NCBI GenBank assembly: GCA_910574185.1
Contig: CAJSZQ010000002.1
Coordinates: 62,001 to 126,000 of the forward strand
DNA: 64,000 bases
From: Lachnospiraceae bacterium
GTDB lineage: Bacteria; Bacillota; Clostridia; Lachnospirales; Lachnospiraceae
Direction of reading: 5' to 3'
Shown: positions 44,316 through 52,548 of the stretch, piece after piece
Layout: every line of letters begins with the position of its first letter
Position numbering within the stretch: the stretch's first letter is position 1
Position numbers and translations under genes: made by a program
Notes under the pieces: generated by a model
Databases searched by the model: none
What the model was told of the DNA's origin: nothing
Seen by the model: only the letters and a program-made list of their open reading frames with translations

Positions 44316-45524
44316 ATGCTGATTGTAAAGAAATTCGGCGGCAGTTCTGTTGCCGATAAGGAGAGAATATTCAATGTGGCGAACCGCTGTATTGAGGACT
44401 ACAGGGCTGGGCATGACGTGGTGGTGGTGCTGTCAGCGATGGGAGATACGACGGATGAGCTGATTGCACTTGCACAGACCGTGAATGCCACTCCCAAAAA
44501 GAGAGAACTGGATATGCTTTTAGCAACAGGAGAGCAGGTTTCGGCGGCGTTGATGGCTATGGCGATGCAGAGTATGGATGTTCCGGCAGTGTCGCTGAAT
44601 GCATTTCAGGTACAGATGCATTCCACCTCCAGATATGGGAACGCCAGATTCAAACGGATTGATACTGACAGGCTTCAGCATGAGTTAGATTCCAGGAAAA
44701 TTGTCATTGTGACAGGGTTTCAGGGAGTCAACAAATATGATGATTTGACGACTCTGGGACGCGGTGGCTCGGACACTACCGCAGTTGCGCTGGCGGCAGT
44801 GCTTCATGCGGACTTGTGTGAAATTTTTACAGATGTGGACGGTGTATATACTGCCGACCCGCGGGTTGTAAAGAAGGCGATGAAACTTAAAGAGGTTACC
44901 TATGACGAGATGCTGGAACTGGCGTCTCTGGGGGCAAAGGTTTTACATAACCGTTCGGTGGAAATGGCAAAGAAATACGGCGTCCGGCTGGTGGTGCGTT
45001 CCAGTCTGAACCAATCGGAAGGTACGGTAATCAAGGAGAAAGCTAAGATGGAAAAAATGTTAATTACAGGTGTTGCAGCCGATACAAATACAGCGCGGAT
45101 TTCGGTAATCGGAGTGGAGGATAAGCCGGGAACGGCGTTTAAGATTTTCCATACTCTGGCCAGGAATAATATTAATGTAGATATTATCCTGCAGTCGGTA
45201 GGCCGCGACGGTACGAAGGATATTTCCTTTACTGTCTCGGAGGATGACCTTCAGGATGCGTTGCATGTTTTAGAGGAGCATAAGGAGACGCTGACGATAC
45301 AGCAGATTACGTCTAACAAGCATGTGGCGAAAATATCTGTGGTGGGCGCCGGGATGATGAGCAATCCGGGAGTTGCGGCGAAGATGTTCGAGTCTATGTA
45401 TAATTCCAGGGTAAATATTAATATGATAGCTACCTCTGAGATCCGGATTACGGTACTGGTGGATGAAAAGGATGTGGATAAGGCCATGAATGCGGTTCAT
45501 GATGGGTTTATTATGACAGAATAG
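44316..45524 (+). CDS. lysC: Aspartate kinase
   Basis: Start set at 44316 (MLIVKKFGGSSVADKERI) behind TTTGGAGGGCACT. 402 residues: the KFGGSSVAD signature, GRGGSDTTAVALAA, FTDVDGVYTADPRVV, then two ACT domains (about 265-402; VIGVEDKPGTAFKIFHTLA and VVGAGMMSNPGVAAKMF) for allosteric feedback by lysine and/or threonine. First step of the aspartate family, completing the lysC-hom-dap group in this window. Confidence 0.96.
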   Translation: MLIVKKFGGSSVADKERIFNVANRCIEDYRAGHDVVVVLSAMGDTTDELIALAQTVNATPKKRELDMLLATGEQVSAALMAMAMQSMDVPAVSLNAFQVQMHSTSRYGNARFKRIDTDRLQHELDSRKIVIVTGFQGVNKYDDLTTLGRGGSDTTAVALAAVLHADLCEIFTDVDGVYTADPRVVKKAMKLKEVTYDEMLELASLGAKVLHNRSVEMAKKYGVRLVVRSSLNQSEGTVIKEKAKMEKMLITGVAADTNTARISVIGVEDKPGTAFKIFHTLARNNINVDIILQSVGRDGTKDISFTVSEDDLQDALHVLEEHKETLTIQQITSNKHVAKISVVGAGMMSNPGVAAKMFESMYNSRVNINMIATSEIRITVLVDEKDVDKAMNAVHDGFIMTE

Positions 45525-45610
45525 ATATAGATGCGTATTTAAAAATATCTGAACGCTGTGGAGAATAGGAACACGTATAGTATATAAATATAAATTTTAG
45601 ACAGAGAAGC

Positions 45611-45653
45611 AAAAATAGATGGGAAGCCCATAGCGGCTGACCATCTATTTTTT
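45611..45653. terminator. Bidirectional terminator after lysC
   Basis: AAATAGATGG pairs with CCATCTATTT across an 18-base loop; A/T tracts on both sides allow termination in both directions, including transcripts coming leftward from the invertible segment. Confidence 0.85.
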
Positions 45654-45685
45654 GATTATAAAAAGTATTATGCCTAAATATATCG

Positions 45686-45713
45686 GAACCTAAAAAGCAG
45701 AAAACTTAGGTTC
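45686..45713. terminator. Hairpin with T-rich 3' flank
   Basis: GAACCTAA and TTAGGTTC (8-bp perfect stem), then GACTTCTTTTATTCTTTTTT. Acts as a rightward terminator candidate protecting the switch region. Confidence 0.6.
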
Positions 45714-45771
45714 GACTTCTTTTATTCTTTTTTAAATTCATTGCTGGAAAGCAACATAACTCATTGCCATT

Positions 45772-45792
45772 CTTATAGTAGAATACTATAAG
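45772..45792 (+). repeat. Left inverted recombination site
   Basis: CTTATAGTA, GAA, TACTATAAG. The asymmetric centre sets the orientation relative to the right site. Confidence 0.8.
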
Positions 45793-45820
45793 ATAAAACG
45801 GCACATCTCTTATCTCATAT

Positions 45821-45849
45821 AATATATACCGTAAAATGAGGGATGTCAA
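45821..45849 (-). promoter_or_regulatory. Invertible promoter, currently pointing away from the surface operon
   Basis: On the minus strand TTGACA (45849-45844), a 17-base spacer and TATATT (45826-45821). It is the best sigma-A promoter in this region and directs transcription left through the site at 45772-45792 toward the lysC terminator. Confidence 0.75.
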
Positions 45850-45941
45850 GTATCATAGATTGACAAATATATAGAATAGGCAAATCCGTCCTCCTCAGAG
45901 GACAGAAACATGCAAAATAAATAACAGGAAGGAAACAAATT

Positions 45942-46931
45942 ATGAAAAAAGTAAAAAGTAACAGGAAAAATGTATTATTAAAACAGGCGTTACGGGAATG
46001 GCAAAATTCTAAAAAAGGGTTGGTAAAAGAATCTACTTATGTAAATTATAACAACCTGATAGAACGTCATTTAGTTCCAGATATTGGAGCTTTTGTATTA
46101 TCCTCTGTTTCAACGGAGCAGTTGGACGACTATCTGAGAAAAAAGTTGTGTTCTGGCCGCCTTGACGGAAAAGGAGGATTATCGCCGAAAACAGTATATG
46201 AGTTACGTTCGGTTCTCATACTTACATTAAAGTATGCAAAGCGGTTGGGTTATTCCTGTACGACCACAGATAACCGGCTTTTTTGCCCGAAGGGGAGAAA
46301 ACCGCAGATACGTGTATTTACAAAGCAGGAACAAGAACGTTTGGAATCGTATCTTTTTCACGAGACAAGTCCGCTTCATATGAGTATTTTGGTTACGCTA
46401 TATAGTGGGCTTAGAATCGGTGAATTATGCGCTTTGAAATGGGGTGATATTCATCCTGACAGCGGTATCATATCAATTAACCGAATTATTATTCGTATTC
46501 GTGATTTATCTCCCGATGCGCTCGCAAAAACAAAGATAATTATTGATATGCCAAAAACAGAGTGTTCCAATCGTGATATTCCTCTTCCAGACTTTATCGC
46601 AAATTATTTAAACAAATTCAGACAGGAAAAGGACGTCTACCTGTTAACCGGGACAAAAAAATACATGGAGCCTCGCTCATGTCTCAATAATTTTAAGCAG
46701 GTTCTGTCGAAAGCAGGGCTGGAGGATTCTAATTTTCACACCCTACGGCATACTTTTGCTACCCGCTGCGTGGAAAACGGATTTGATGTGAAATCGCTAA
46801 GTGAGATACTGGGCCATGCAAATGTCAATACGACGATGCAGCGTTACGTTCATCCATCTATGGATTTAAAAAGAAAAGAAATGAATAAACTGGAGCATTT
46901 GAGCGTCTGTGGTCAGGATTTCAGTAAATAA
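45942..46931 (+). CDS. Tyrosine recombinase/integrase
   Basis: A 329-residue recombinase behind CAGGAAGGAAACAAATT. An N-terminal SAM-like DNA-binding domain (about 10-110) is followed by the catalytic domain: Arg in LYSGLRIGELCALKWGDI, HTLRHTFATRCVENG (His and Arg), ILGHANVNTTMQRYVH (His and nucleophile Tyr). All catalytic residues are present. It lies wholly between inverted 21-bp sites, with no excisionase, cargo or tRNA attachment site, so it is read as the invertase of the segment and not as a phage or ICE integrase. Confidence 0.9.
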   Translation: MKKVKSNRKNVLLKQALREWQNSKKGLVKESTYVNYNNLIERHLVPDIGAFVLSSVSTEQLDDYLRKKLCSGRLDGKGGLSPKTVYELRSVLILTLKYAKRLGYSCTTTDNRLFCPKGRKPQIRVFTKQEQERLESYLFHETSPLHMSILVTLYSGLRIGELCALKWGDIHPDSGIISINRIIIRIRDLSPDALAKTKIIIDMPKTECSNRDIPLPDFIANYLNKFRQEKDVYLLTGTKKYMEPRSCLNNFKQVLSKAGLEDSNFHTLRHTFATRCVENGFDVKSLSEILGHANVNTTMQRYVHPSMDLKRKEMNKLEHLSVCGQDFSK

Positions 46932-46978
46932 TGTATTGCAGGTTTTATGAGTGGCCTGTATTATCAATGCACATTTTC

Positions 46979-46999
46979 TTATAGTATTCTACTATAAGA
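46979..46999 (+). repeat. Right inverted recombination site
   Basis: CTTATAGTA, TTC, TACTATAAG, flanked by TTTT and AAAA, which extends the palindromic arms to 13 bases. Confidence 0.8.
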
Positions 47000-47083
47000 A
47001 AACATTTAAACATGGAAAAGAAAAAATGGATGACGGTTCCGTCATTCGGCGTATGTGCATAAGCCGTAAGGGGAGGAAGCGTA

Positions 47084-48214
47084 TTGTATAAACTGGATAA
47101 ATTCAGTGATATGGATATTGTGACACTGGAAGAGTTAGAAGAAGACGACGAAGAACCTGCAAAAATAAAATGGAAGAAAATGAAACGCTGGCAGAAAGTA
47201 TTGCTGAGTATTCTTATGGTTGCCGTATTTATTGGCATAGGAGGAAGCGCAACTTTTTTTGTGTTACGTGCAAAAGGCGGAAAGAGTCTGAAAGTCGAGG
47301 TAAAGCAGGAGAAAGCCGATGAATCCGGCAGTGATAAAGGTTTCTTCATCGTACATAAGGGAAAAGAATATCGTTACAGAGAAGACATTATCAATATTCT
47401 GTGCATTGGGGTTGATAAGGAAATTTCAATGGAAGAAAAGGAAGCTGAGGCGGGCAGGTTAGGCCTTGCAGACGTAATTGTTCTGGTCAGTATAGATACA
47501 GATAAAAATGCATTGAAGATGTTTGCGATTTCCAGAGATACGATGACAGATGTCCAGATGGCTCACAGGGACGGCACGCTTGCGGAGAAAAAGGAAATGC
47601 AACTGACCTATCAGTATGCGTATGGAGTCGATACGGCTCAGAGCGGCAAGCTGATGATGGATACAGTGTCTGAATTAATGTACCGGCTGCCGGTCCATAA
47701 ATACTGTGCCATTAATTTTCAGGCGCTTCCGGTTTTGAATGACGCAGTTGGGGGTGTAGATATTACACTTGCGGAAGATATGACCTGGTGGAGAGACGGT
47801 TACATTGCCGGAACTTCACTTCATTTGGATGGCCAGACGGCTCTGGAATATTTGAGAGAGCGGACCGGAGAGGATGGGGGAAGTAATCAGGGAAGAATGA
47901 GGCGGCAGAAAGAGTATGTCATGGCTTATTTAGCGAAGGCGAAGAGCGTGCTTGCCAGTGATTTATCAATTCCTGTTACCGTATACCAGCAGCTTCAGGA
48001 ACATATGAGTACAAATGTTACATTAGATGAAGTTACTTATCTGGTTTCAGAGCTTCTCAATATATCAGTAAATGCGGATGAGCTTCAGAGCCTTCCGGGA
48101 GAGAGCAGGGCAGGAGAGAAGCATGAAGAGTTTTATGTGGACAGGGAGGCCCTAAAAGAACTGATTATTCAAAATTTTTATGAAGAAGTTCCAAATACAA
48201 GAGACAAAGTGTAG
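47084..48214 (+). CDS. LytR-CpsA-Psr (LCP) family protein
   Basis: A 376-residue membrane protein with TTG start behind AAGGGGAGGAAGC. An acidic cytoplasmic start (LEELEEDDEEPAKIKW) precedes one membrane segment (VLLSILMVAVFIGIGGSATF), then the LCP domain: NILCIGVDKE, ADVIVLVSIDTDKNALKMFA, ISRDTMTDVQ, YGVDTAQSGKLMMDTVSELM, GGVDITLAEDM, ALEYLRERTGEDGGSNQGRM, RRQKEY. LCP enzymes attach glycopolymers to peptidoglycan. First gene of an operon with sortase and surface protein, starting 85 bases after the right inversion site. Confidence 0.9.
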   Translation: MYKLDKFSDMDIVTLEELEEDDEEPAKIKWKKMKRWQKVLLSILMVAVFIGIGGSATFFVLRAKGGKSLKVEVKQEKADESGSDKGFFIVHKGKEYRYREDIINILCIGVDKEISMEEKEAEAGRLGLADVIVLVSIDTDKNALKMFAISRDTMTDVQMAHRDGTLAEKKEMQLTYQYAYGVDTAQSGKLMMDTVSELMYRLPVHKYCAINFQALPVLNDAVGGVDITLAEDMTWWRDGYIAGTSLHLDGQTALEYLRERTGEDGGSNQGRMRRQKEYVMAYLAKAKSVLASDLSIPVTVYQQLQEHMSTNVTLDEVTYLVSELLNISVNADELQSLPGESRAGEKHEEFYVDREALKELIIQNFYEEVPNTRDKV

Positions 48215-48231
48215 AAAGAGAGGCAAAGAGA

Positions 48232-48999
48232 ATGATAAAGAAAATATTGATACCGTTATGCGTTGTGTTGGTGTTAGCGCTTGGCGGAATTGGAGGATTT
48301 GCAATCTATAACAGCCAGAAAGAGCCAGAAGGACCAAAGGAAGCAGATCCGGTGAAAGCGGAGGAATTATACGTAGAAACAAGAGATACGGCGGTTGAAG
48401 GAGATGCTGCCGACCCTTATATGACGCAGGTAGATTTTAAAGCATTGAGGGAACTAAATCCGGATGTATATGCATGGATTAAAATTCCGGGAACCAATAT
48501 TGATTATCCGATTCTTCAGAGTTCAGGCGAGGAGATTGATTACTATCTGGATTGGACAATAGACGGAAAATATGGACTCCCAGGAGCAATTTATACGCAA
48601 AAATACAATACGACAGGGTTTATGGACCCTGTAACGGTCATTTATGGACATAACATGGGCAAGACCGGGACAATGTTCACAGAATTACATAAGTATGAAG
48701 AACGGGAGTTTTTTGACGCCAATCCTTACATCTATATTTATCTGCCATCCGGCAGGCTGAAATATCAGATATTTGCGGCAGTAGCATTTGACAACAGGTA
48801 TATATTAGGAAGTTATAACTTTTCGGATTCTGAGGATGTGAGCAAATATATTTCTGAGCTAAAAGCCTGTTTTCAGGGGAATGTGAACGATGGAGCAGAT
48901 ATCAGAAATCCAATTATTACGTTATCTACCTGTATTACAGGTTCGCCGGAGCAACGGTGGTTGGTTAACGCTGTTCTGGTGGAAGAGACGAGGTATTAA
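48232..48999 (+). CDS. srtB: Class B sortase
   Basis: 255 residues: an N-terminal membrane anchor (LIPLCVVLVLALGGIGGFAIY), VYAWIKIPGTNIDYPILQ, catalytic His in VTVIYGHNMGKTGTMF, the class B helix region HKYEEREFFDANPYIYIYLP, catalytic Cys in TLSTCITG and Arg in SPEQRWLV. Cleaves sorting motifs and links proteins to the wall. It lies 17 bases after the LCP gene and directly upstream of a protein ending in SPKTG, its likely substrate. Confidence 0.92.
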   Translation: MIKKILIPLCVVLVLALGGIGGFAIYNSQKEPEGPKEADPVKAEELYVETRDTAVEGDAADPYMTQVDFKALRELNPDVYAWIKIPGTNIDYPILQSSGEEIDYYLDWTIDGKYGLPGAIYTQKYNTTGFMDPVTVIYGHNMGKTGTMFTELHKYEEREFFDANPYIYIYLPSGRLKYQIFAAVAFDNRYILGSYNFSDSEDVSKYISELKACFQGNVNDGADIRNPIITLSTCITGSPEQRWLVNAVLVEETRY

Positions 49000-49061
49000 A
49001 TCTCTTTTGCGGAGATTTGATATAATCACACAAAATAATTAGAATTAGGAGGAACAAAGAA

Positions 49062-49904
49062 ATGAAAAATTTAAAAAAAGTTGTTGCTGTACTTACAGCA
49101 GCAACATTATGTCTGGGGATGAGCATGACGGCATTTGCCGCAGAACTGGACAGTGAAACCCCTGGTGAGGTGCAGGATCCGGATCAGAAGCCAGAAGAGA
49201 CTACGAAACAAGATCCAACAACAATTGTAACATTTGATGAAAATAAAATCGTTCTTAAGGATGCAGATGGAAAAGAAGTAAAGTCTATCATTACTGAGAT
49301 GAAAGAAGAAACCAAAGCAGCTCTTTGCGAGCCTGAAACCATGAAAGGTATTCTGGAGAATAACGGCCTTGTCTTAAAGGATGATCAGGAAGTAACAATC
49401 GTTTCTGCCGGAGACATCACAATGGATAAAACCGCTACGTCAGAAGGCAAAATGGATATCGTTTTTGGTATCACATCTGAGGATGACAAAGAGTTAAAGG
49501 CCGGCGATACGGTTTATATTCTTCATGAAGTGAAAGACGGCGAATGGGAAGTATATGGGCCTATCGAGGTTGTAGCTGATGAGAATGGCAATCTTACTGC
49601 AACGGCTACAGACGTAGAGAGCTTTTCACCATTTGCTATCATCAAAGTTACGTCTGATGGTAAAACTCAGGTTTTAGATGAGAAGGGAAACCAGATTGGT
49701 GAAATCGAGCCGAAACCAGAAGATAAGAATGATGACACAACTGATACAGACAAGAAGGATAACACAACTTCTGCAGATAAAAATGACGATACATCTGTGA
49801 CAGATAAGAAAGACGCTACGTCAGACAAAGCAGAAGCGCCAGCAGCTGCAAGAGTTACCAGAACAACTACAAGAACGTTATCACCGAAGACGGGCGACCG
49901 TTAA
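49062..49904 (+). CDS. Secreted surface protein ending in an SPKTG motif
   Basis: 280 residues behind TTAGGAGGAACAAAGAA. A signal peptide (KKVVAVLTAATLCLGMSMTAFA, cut after AFA) is followed by a mixed alpha/beta region (about 50-205) and a K/D/T-rich stalk (DTTDTDKKDN, SDKAEAPAAARV). It ends TLSPKTGDR. SPKTG matches class B sortase motifs known from Clostridioides difficile, but the hydrophobic segment and basic tail that should follow are absent. Either a free-ended substrate or a truncated anchor. Confidence 0.8.
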   Translation: MKNLKKVVAVLTAATLCLGMSMTAFAAELDSETPGEVQDPDQKPEETTKQDPTTIVTFDENKIVLKDADGKEVKSIITEMKEETKAALCEPETMKGILENNGLVLKDDQEVTIVSAGDITMDKTATSEGKMDIVFGITSEDDKELKAGDTVYILHEVKDGEWEVYGPIEVVADENGNLTATATDVESFSPFAIIKVTSDGKTQVLDEKGNQIGEIEPKPEDKNDDTTDTDKKDNTTSADKNDDTSVTDKKDATSDKAEAPAAARVTRTTTRTLSPKTGDR

Positions 49905-49950
49905 TTTAGAACAATGTGTTAAGATTATTTTGTGTGGTAAACATATGGGA

Positions 49951-49980
49951 GACTGTCGCATAAAGAAGCGGCAGTCTTTT
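49951..49980 (+). terminator. Terminator of the LCP-sortase operon
   Basis: GACTGTCGC (49951-49959) pairs with GCGGCAGTC (49968-49976), one G-U, followed by TTTT. Confidence 0.8.
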
Positions 49981-50019
49981 GCTTGTTATGAAAGATAGCA
50001 GGGCAGAAAAGTATTTCTA

Positions 50020-50048
50020 TTGACATTTTTGAGAATATCTTGCACAAT
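50020..50048 (+). promoter_or_regulatory. Promoter of the two-component operon
   Basis: TTGACA (50020-50025), 17-base spacer, CACAAT (50043-50048). Gives a leader of about 105 bases before the response regulator. Confidence 0.65.
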
Positions 50049-50159
50049 AAATGTGAGAACACATGTAATAAATTAGATGCATGGATGGTATTTCTAAGTG
50101 TGAATAATCTGGTCCCTACGCTGATTTTTATGTATGGAGTTGTAGAAGGGAGTATATTG

Positions 50160-50828
50160 ATGCAGAACATTCTGGTTATAGAAGACGATTATGAATTGAA
50201 TCAGGCTATTTGCTATGCGTTAGATAAAGAGAATTACGTTGTATCTGCTGGATTTTCGATAAAAGAAGCAGAAAGAATTTTTGTAAAAAATATACCGGAT
50301 TTGATTCTGCTGGATGTGAACCTTCCTGATGGAGAGGGATTTACTTTTTGTAAATGGGTAAAGAAAAGGGCGGAAGTACCAGTTATTTTTTTGACTGCCA
50401 GGGATTTGGAGGAAGATGCTCTTACAGGGTTTGACTTAGGGGCGGAGGACTATGTGACAAAGCCTTTTTCTATGAAGATATTGTTAAAGAAAATCAGAGT
50501 AATTCTGAAAAGAGCTGGGAATGAAACAGATTTTGTTTTCAATGACGGGTATCTTTCTATCGACTGGAATCGGGTAAAGGTGTTTGCAGGGGGAAAGGAG
50601 TGTTCTGTGACACCCACAGAGCTGCGACTGTTAAAAGAGCTTGTTGAGAATCGGGGGCAACTTTTGACTTACAGCGTCCTGTTGGAACGGTTGTGGGATG
50701 CCGGAGGGCAGTTTGTAGATAAACATGCGCTGGCAGTAAATATCAACCGGCTCCGTAAGAAAATAGAGGATGAAGAGCACAGGTACATATCAAATGTATA
50801 CGGGATGGGGTATCAATGGATTGGATAA
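50160..50828 (+). CDS. OmpR-family response regulator
   Basis: Start set at 50160 (MQNILVIEDDYELNQAICYA) behind GTAGAAGGGAG; the frame is open further upstream. 222 residues: acidic pocket EDD, phospho-acceptor Asp in LILLDVNLPDGEGF, Thr in IFLTARDLEEDA, Lys in DYVTKPFSMKIL, then a winged-helix DNA-binding domain (CSVTPTELRLLKELVENRGQ to YISNVYGMGYQWI). Overlaps the kinase gene by 13 bases. Confidence 0.95.
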   Translation: MQNILVIEDDYELNQAICYALDKENYVVSAGFSIKEAERIFVKNIPDLILLDVNLPDGEGFTFCKWVKKRAEVPVIFLTARDLEEDALTGFDLGAEDYVTKPFSMKILLKKIRVILKRAGNETDFVFNDGYLSIDWNRVKVFAGGKECSVTPTELRLLKELVENRGQLLTYSVLLERLWDAGGQFVDKHALAVNINRLRKKIEDEEHRYISNVYGMGYQWIG

Positions 50829-51742
50829 GCGTCAGCAGTTTGATTCTGGCTGCAGGAACAGTGATAGCAGCCGGATGGAAGATTTGTTTATTAAGAAAAG
50901 AGGTCTGGCAGTTTGAAGAAAAGGTGGAGCAGGCTCTGGATGATATTCTATCCGGCCGGGGAATTGCCGGAGACAATGAGGAAATGAAGGATACACTTTG
51001 GGGAAAATGCGGTGAGAAGCTTGCGAGAGTTGAGCGAATCTGGCGTAAGAAGGAAGAAGCGGGGCTTCTAGAGAAGAAACAGATGAAAGAGCTTATTTCG
51101 GACATTTCTCATCAGACGAAGACTCCCATTGCCAATATCAGGCTGTATGTGGAATTTCTGCAAGAAGAAAAACTGTCGGAAAAGGGGACTGAATTTTTAA
51201 AGAATCTGGAAGGGCAGGCAGATAAGCTGGATTTTTTCCTGCAGGGGATGGTGAAACTGTCCAGATTGGAAACAGGAATTATTCAGATTAAAAGCGAACA
51301 GGGGAATTTGTATGAGACGCTGACGAAATCGGTAACAGAGATTGTTCCGGCGGCAGCCGCAAAACAGATTGCTCTGTCCGTAGACTGTGAAGAAGTGTAT
51401 GTTCTTCGACATGACAAAAAATGGACGGAGGAAGCAATATTCAATGTTTTGGATAATGCGGTGAAATATACGGAGTCTTCCGGGAAAGTTCATGTAAAAG
51501 TAATCCGGCAGGAGATATTTACCAGAATCAGTATCTCAGATACCGGGAAAGGAATTTTGCCGGAAAGACAGGCGGAGATTTTTACGAGATTTTACCGGGA
51601 ACCGGAGGCGCATGAAAAAACCGGAGTTGGCATCGGCCTGTATCTTACAAGAAAAATTTTAGAATTGCAGGGCGGGTATATTGAAGTAAGATCACAGGCG
51701 GGGAAAGGCGCTGAGTTCTGCCTTTATCTGCCAAACGAATAG
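50816..51742 (+). CDS. Sensor histidine kinase, short intramembrane type
   Basis: 308 residues. Only one N-terminal hydrophobic segment (ISVSSLILAAGTVIAAGW) and no extracellular sensor. H-box LISDISHQTKTPIANIRLYV, N-box NVLDNAVKYTESSG, G1 SISDTGKGILP, G2 GVGIGLYLTRKILELQGGYI. Such kinases, coupled to MacB/BceAB-like exporters, usually sense through the transporter. The ABC genes lie 117 bases downstream. Confidence 0.93.
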   Translation: MDWISVSSLILAAGTVIAAGWKICLLRKEVWQFEEKVEQALDDILSGRGIAGDNEEMKDTLWGKCGEKLARVERIWRKKEEAGLLEKKQMKELISDISHQTKTPIANIRLYVEFLQEEKLSEKGTEFLKNLEGQADKLDFFLQGMVKLSRLETGIIQIKSEQGNLYETLTKSVTEIVPAAAAKQIALSVDCEEVYVLRHDKKWTEEAIFNVLDNAVKYTESSGKVHVKVIRQEIFTRISISDTGKGILPERQAEIFTRFYREPEAHEKTGVGIGLYLTRKILELQGGYIEVRSQAGKGAEFCLYLPNE

Positions 51743-51770
51743 CAGTAAATGCATGCCCCATGGGCTAACA

Positions 51771-51812
51771 ATCACAGAATTGTGATAATATATAATTGTG
51801 ACTGGTTTGTGA
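51771..51812 (+). promoter_or_regulatory. Operator candidate upstream of the ABC exporter genes
   Basis: The palindrome ATCACA-GAAT-TGTGAT (51771-51786) overlaps the first of three TTGTGA copies (51780, 51796, 51807). A TATAAT lies at 51791-51796. Probable binding site for the adjacent response regulator. Confidence 0.5.
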
Positions 51813-51858
51813 TTTTTGCCTGCTAGTATAGAGATATCAAAGATAAAGGAGGCAGAAT

Positions 51859-52548
51859 ATGAATTCATGGATTGTGGAAACCAGGGGGCTTAAAAAGTAT
51901 TATAAGTTGGGAGACAATACAGTTAAGGCATTAGACGGTGTGGACTTCCGGGTAAAGGAACAGGAATTTGTTGCAATTATTGGTAAATCAGGAAGCGGGA
52001 AGAGTACGCTGCTGCACATGGTGGGAGGACTTGATACTCCTACGGAGGGAACGGTGTCTGTATCTGGAAAGCTCCTGGCAGGCATGACAAAGGAGGAGCT
52101 GACAATTTTTCGGCGCAGGAAGGTTGGATTTATATTTCAAAATTATAACCTGGTGCCGGATTTGAATGTGTATGAAAATGTAGTGCTCCCCTTGGAATTA
52201 GACGGCCGCCGTATTGACAAAGGTTTTGTAGAAGAGATACTGGATTTGTTGAAATTACAGGAAAAGAAGGAGGCGTTGTCGGGAACTTTATCCGGCGGTC
52301 AGCAGCAGAGGACGGCAATCGCCAGGGCAATTGCTTCTAAACCGTCCATAATTTTGGCCGACGAACCTACGGGAAATCTTGATACTGCTACGAGCCACGA
52401 TGTGTTAGGACTTCTTAAAATGGTGGCAAATCAGTTTCAGCAGACTATTGTATTGATTACTCATGATAACGATATCGCCCAGATGGCAGATAGGATTGTC
52501 CGTATTGAAGACGGCCGGATTGTGAAGGGAAGTGATTTTCATGCTTAG
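51859..52548 (+). CDS. ABC transporter ATP-binding protein
   Basis: 229 residues: Walker A GKSGSGKST, Q-loop FIFQNYNLVPDLNVYENV, signature [15 protein letters not shown], Walker B IILADEPTGNLD and LITHDND. MacB/BceA type. Ribosome binding site AAAGGAGGCAG. Overlaps the permease start; forms an exporter controlled by the two-component system just upstream. Confidence 0.94.
   Translation: MNSWIVETRGLKKYYKLGDNTVKALDGVDFRVKEQEFVAIIGKSGSGKSTLLHMVGGLDTPTEGTVSVSGKLLAGMTKEELTIFRRRKVGFIFQNYNLVPDLNVYENVVLPLELDGRRIDKGFVEEILDLLKLQEKKEALSGTLSGGQQQRTAIARAIASKPSIILADEPTGNLDTATSHDVLGLLKMVANQFQQTIVLITHDNDIAQMADRIVRIEDGRIVKGSDFHA

Larger units (their letters stand above)
45525..45941. other. 417-base region with terminators and the inverton's left end
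   Basis: No gene. Contains the lysC terminator (45611-45653), a hairpin (45686-45713), the left inverted site (45772-45792), a leftward promoter (45821-45849), and a leader hairpin GTCCTC-CTCA-GAGGAC (45888-45903) before the recombinase gene. Confidence 0.8.
45772..46999. mobile_element. Putative self-encoded invertible promoter segment (inverton)
   Basis: Two 21-bp sites, 45772-45792 and 46979-46999, each have 9-bp arms CTTATAGTA and TACTATAAG around three bases: GAA on the left, TTC on the right. The right site is therefore the exact reverse complement of the left, so recombination would invert the 1.2-kb segment. Inside lie a tyrosine recombinase gene and a leftward near-consensus promoter at its left end. 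Inversion would put that promoter at about 46922-46950 pointing at the LCP-sortase-surface protein operon. Confidence 0.75.

Noticed and set aside
45772..46999. The recombinase segment as an integrated mobile element with attachment sites
   Set aside because: The flanking sites are inverted relative to each other, which predicts inversion and not excision; no cargo, excisionase or tRNA target.
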